A DNA stretch of 8,862 nt from Phycisphaerales bacterium. GTDB taxonomy: Bacteria; Planctomycetota; Phycisphaerae; Sedimentisphaerales; Anaerobacaceae. Positions 6,271 to 8,862 of the stretch are shown here, one piece after another. The position numbers and the translations under genes are program-made. The notes under the pieces were generated by a model. It was not told the origin of the DNA and did no database searches. It saw nothing but the letters and a program-made list of their open reading frames with translations. Where the stretch lies: NCBI GenBank assembly GCA_011057845.1, contig DSDB01000273.1:1-8862 (forward strand), written 5' to 3'. The stretch's first letter is position 1; each line of letters opens with the position of its first letter.

Positions 6271-6557
6271 CGAATAGGCTCCTGAGACGTTATTCAATCA
6301 ACGATTTAGAGCTGCGTAGGATACCAAAAAACCGGGGGAGTGAAAAGGCAAAAAACGGGATTTTCCGAGGTTTGTGAGCCTCGTCCACGGCGCGCCGATC
6401 CGGATGGCGCGTGGGTAGCCGCGCGAACGGCCGTCTGAGAGCGTCGGCTTGACGCAGCCAGGGTTATATGCTCTGGCACTCGAAGTGTAAGCTCTTTTCT
6501 CGCAACGACTTACACAAGCAAGGCCTCCAGCAATCCGCGTCCGTGCGATCTAGGCGG
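6271..6557. other. Non-coding gap between the SGNH-TPR gene and rpmB
   Basis: This is the longest stretch without a gene (287 bp). The half near rpmB is A/T-rich and holds the candidate promoter and the L28 ribosome site. The other half has several small inverted repeats: CGAGG/CCTCG (6366-6370 with 6379-6383), a bulged GC-rich hairpin around 6385-6414, and GTGTAAG/CTTACAC (6485-6491 with 6509-6515). None is followed by a proper T-tract, so no terminator is called for the upstream gene. I see no small gene, tRNA or recognisable riboswitch here. Confidence 0.6.
6318..6346 (-). promoter_or_regulatory. Candidate sigma-70-like promoter for rpmB
   Basis: On the minus strand TTTTCA (6341-6346) and TATCCT (6318-6323) are separated by exactly 17 nt, each matching 4 of 6 consensus bases. 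Transcription would begin near 6311, giving a leader of about 40 nt before the L28 start codon. The position is right, but the match is weak and the region is locally A/T-rich, so this is tentative. Confidence 0.3.
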
Positions 6558-8819
6558 TCAGTTCTGTTTGAGTATGTCTTTGAGAACCGCCTTGATCCTT
6601 GCGGAGTTGGGGTCCAGACGCTCGGCGGTGTGCAATTGCCGGATAGCCTCTTCGCGAAATCCCAACTTGTCCAGCAGCACTCCAAGGTTGCTGTGCAGGA
6701 TGGCATTGTTCGGGTCCACCGCCAGCCCATCGCGACAGGCCTGGACCGCGTCCTCGAGACGATTCTGCTTGTAGAGCACCTCGCCGAGGTTGTTGTACGC
6801 CGGCGCGTGGGCCGGCCGCAGTTGAATGACGCGGCGATAGTACCGTTCGGCGTCCGGGAGCCGGCCCTGTTTCTGATGACCCCATCCCAGGTAGTAGAGG
6901 GCATCGACGCTGGTGGGCTTGCGCTCCAGGGCCTGCTCGTATTGCTCCATCATGCCCCGGATATCGCCCAGAGCACGAAGCACCGCTCCCAGCGACTCGT
7001 AGCCCATGTGGCTGTGTCCGATGATCCCGACGACGGTGCGGTATTCGTCAGCCGCAGCCTTGTAGTCTTTCATGTCCTCGGCCAGGAGTTTGCCGTATTT
7101 GTAGTGGATCCGCCAGTCGCCCGGGTTCGCACCGATGGCGGCTTTGTGCCGCTCGGCGGCGTCGACGAACCCCCCTGCCTTCATCTGTACGTCAAGTTCC
7201 GCCAGTTGTGTCTCAAACCGCGCAATCTGTTCATTGTGGTAGAGCTGATTCGTAAACGGGGCCCGGCGAAGAAACCCGTTGAGCACTTCGCGGGTATGCA
7301 CGAACTCATCCCAATCGGTATAGGCGAGCTTCTCGCGGCAGTATGCCTCATCGGCCGGTTCCTGTCCGAGGGCCTTGTCTGCCAGACTGGCCGGGAGCAT
7401 CTTATGGACCTGTTCAAAGACGGCCCGTGCGACGACATAGTTCCCGTGCATGTTCAAATGCACGTGCTCCCAGAACGACTCCTCGCCGGGTGTCTGTTCA
7501 GCCTCGGCTTGCGCCAGTGCGCCTTCCGCGTCCGCCAGGGCCACCCAGCCATCCTTTCCGACGGCGGCCACTTCGCGGATAACTGCATTGATCCGCGAAT
7601 CGGCGCGGAAGCGCAGCGTATCGAGGTTCCTGGCCCGGATGAAGCGGTCGGCGGCTTGCGCGTAATGGCCCTGCTGCCACAGACAACGGCCCAGGCGAAA
7701 GTGCAGGTCCGCGTACTGCGCGTCAATGGCCTCGGCGGCCGCGTATTGCTCACAGGCCTCGGCCCATCGCCCGGCCTGCTCGTGCGCCACGCCAGCGTCA
7801 TAGAGCGCCTGCCATTTCTCAATGTCTGCCGACGTAAGGCGGTCCTCATGCAGCGAGGAAAACGGGGCACAGTCCTCGAGATTGACGCCCACCGTCGATA
7901 GAACGACCCGGGCCCCGGTGGCCAGGGCGGCGTCGCGGATATCGCTGAGGTTGCTTCGAAAATGGGAATAGACCGCTTCGAGCCGCCGGTCATTGTGGCG
8001 GATTTGTTTGTCAGAGAAGATCTCCATGCCGGACCACTCGGTTGGAGCGCCGCGGCGGAGCCCGGCCGCGGCAATGAGCTGGCCCAGCCGCAGCGACTTG
8101 AGGGCAATACTCGCGCGGATCAGGCCGATGCGTCCGGAGAGCCCCCCAAACGCTCCGCCGGGGCCGTAGGGCCCCACGACTTCGTTGTTGCCCAGGTACA
8201 CCACGAACATGTCTGGATCGTGCCGCGCCAGGTCCTGGGCGACCACCCGAACCACGTGGGAATTGACCGCGGACATGGCGACTGTTGCGACCTCGAAGTC
8301 GACGTCCGGGTGCTCGGCCTCCAGCATGACCTCCAGTATTCGCCCGATGTTGAACGATGCATCCGGGATGCCCTGGGCGGCGGAACTACCCAGCACGAAT
8401 ATCCGGTAGGAGTCGCGGGGTTTGGCCGCTGGCAGCGAGAAGGGCTCCAGCTCCCTGGCGATGCTCGGCGGGAAGAACCGCCAGCCGAAGCGTTCGTTGT
8501 TGACGATTCTGGCCGTTCCGCCGCTGCTGTACCGCAGGGTCGCTGTCGTAGGATAGCCGTAACCGCCCAAACGCAGGGCAATCTCCACCAGCACAAGCAG
8601 GGCAATCGGGATCACGGTCGCCGCGACAAGCCGATAGGCCCACAACCGGCGCCTGGCGATGGGGGGGCGCGACTTCTTCGGCTTCTCTACTCGTGCGGGC
8701 GGTCGGGTTTGCTGAGGCTGCCCGGCTGTTGCGCGCTCCGATCGATCCTTGAGTTTGCGGCGGCGAGAATCACGTCCGGTTTGTCGTGCGGCATCCCTGC
8801 CCTTGCGTTTCGAAGTCAT
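6558..8819 (-). CDS. Membrane-anchored SGNH (GDSL-like) hydrolase with internal and C-terminal TPR repeats
   Basis: A 753-aa protein. Residues 1-58 are very rich in Lys/Arg; residues 59-83 form one hydrophobic segment, so it is probably an N-in signal anchor with the rest outside the cytoplasm. An SGNH-like domain follows: FVLGSSAAQG (about 141-150, likely nucleophile S146), VVYLGNNEVVGPYG (206-219, N212 in the GxND position) and EHVHLNMHGN (451-460, E451 and H454 as the acid-His pair). Two TPR units lie inside this domain (about 332-402), and about five more form the C-terminus (about 566-737, for example YNNLGEVLYKQNRLEDAVQ). SGNH domains act on acyl or acetyl esters, often on cell-surface sugars; TPRs suggest protein partners. 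The substrate is unknown. The ATG at 8819 has AGAAGG about 6 nt upstream and lies 1 nt after the stop of the preceding frame. Confidence 0.82.
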   Translation of the reverse strand: MTSKRKGRDAARQTGRDSRRRKLKDRSERATAGQPQQTRPPARVEKPKKSRPPIARRRLWAYRLVAATVIPIALLVLVEIALRLGGYGYPTTATLRYSSGGTARIVNNERFGWRFFPPSIARELEPFSLPAAKPRDSYRIFVLGSSAAQGIPDASFNIGRILEVMLEAEHPDVDFEVATVAMSAVNSHVVRVVAQDLARHDPDMFVVYLGNNEVVGPYGPGGAFGGLSGRIGLIRASIALKSLRLGQLIAAAGLRRGAPTEWSGMEIFSDKQIRHNDRRLEAVYSHFRSNLSDIRDAALATGARVVLSTVGVNLEDCAPFSSLHEDRLTSADIEKWQALYDAGVAHEQAGRWAEACEQYAAAEAIDAQYADLHFRLGRCLWQQGHYAQAADRFIRARNLDTLRFRADSRINAVIREVAAVGKDGWVALADAEGALAQAEAEQTPGEESFWEHVHLNMHGNYVVARAVFEQVHKMLPASLADKALGQEPADEAYCREKLAYTDWDEFVHTREVLNGFLRRAPFTNQLYHNEQIARFETQLAELDVQMKAGGFVDAAERHKAAIGANPGDWRIHYKYGKLLAEDMKDYKAAADEYRTVVGIIGHSHMGYESLGAVLRALGDIRGMMEQYEQALERKPTSVDALYYLGWGHQKQGRLPDAERYYRRVIQLRPAHAPAYNNLGEVLYKQNRLEDAVQACRDGLAVDPNNAILHSNLGVLLDKLGFREEAIRQLHTAERLDPNSARIKAVLKDILKQN

Positions 8820-8820
8820 C

Positions 8821-8862
8821 CTATGCCTTCTGCCCGCTCATTTTCCTGAGATATTCGACCTC
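8821..8862 (-). CDS. Possible last codons of an upstream gene (5' part outside window)
   Basis: On the minus strand the end of the window reads as EVEYLRKMSGQKA followed by TAG at 8821-8823, one base before the ATG of the SGNH-TPR gene (TAGGATG). Such a junction is typical of adjacent genes in an operon, and the purine-rich ribosome site of the SGNH-TPR gene would fall within these codons. Only 13 codons are visible, so the identity cannot be judged and the call rests on spacing alone. Confidence 0.4.
   Translation of the reverse strand, partial: EVEYLRKMSGQKA

Noticed and set aside
6366..6383. Hairpin CGAGG/CCTCG as a terminator of the SGNH-TPR gene
   Set aside because: The stem is only 5 bp and the T-run on the minus strand comes about 10 nt too late.
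6448..6470. Plus-strand promoter with TTGACG and TATATG
   Set aside because: The spacing is only about 10 nt and no plus-strand gene lies downstream.
6485..6515. 7-bp inverted repeat GTGTAAG/CTTACAC as a terminator or operator
   Set aside because: The spacer is 17 nt and no T-tract follows; a match of this size can occur by chance.
6468..7901. 477-aa open frame on the plus strand opposite the SGNH-TPR gene (a further one of 295 aa at 7962-8849)
   Set aside because: Both are antisense to a protein with clear domains and repeats; their composition looks like a reverse-strand reading of that gene.

Overview
This is a bacterial, GC-rich, densely coded window with two transcription blocks that meet tail to tail near position 1310. 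I think it comes from a Planctomycetota-like bacterium, possibly of the Phycisphaerae group. That is an inference from the style of several proteins: an SGNH-TPR membrane protein with a GNNEVVGPYG block, an L28 ribosomal protein with a long basic insert, a lipoprotein hydrolase of a common planctomycetal kind, and a GT4 glycosyltransferase with a DPSSRFILEAL motif. No rRNA marker is present, so the taxonomy is only moderately supported.

Plus strand, 1-1307: the C-terminal part of a GT4 glycosyltransferase (its 5' end lies outside the window), followed with almost no gap by plsY, the membrane acyltransferase that makes lysophosphatidic acid in phospholipid synthesis.

Minus strand, 6270 down to 1329: rpmB (L28), gatC, a predicted lipoprotein alpha/beta hydrolase, gatA, gatB and a small cupin. 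GatC, GatA and GatB form the tRNA-dependent amidotransferase that converts Glu-tRNA(Gln) and/or Asp-tRNA(Asn) to the amide form, so this organism probably lacks GlnRS and/or AsnRS. The gat genes are not contiguous. A good rho-independent terminator lies between rpmB and gatC. Between gatC and the hydrolase sits a large imperfect palindrome of the dispersed type whose translation reads HAERSEAS. The hydrolase separates gatC from gatA and is only 15 nt from gatA.

Minus strand, 8862 down to 6558: the last codons of an upstream gene, then a 753-aa protein with one N-terminal membrane anchor, an SGNH (GDSL-like) hydrolase domain with a TPR pair embedded in it, and about five more TPRs at the C-terminus. 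A 287-bp non-coding stretch with a weak candidate promoter separates it from rpmB.

I did not find a clearly new system (no CRISPR, defence island, transposase, tRNA or rRNA). The points most worth a second look are the split gat operon with its palindrome, the SGNH domain with internal TPRs and an altered block II, and the terminator in front of gatC.
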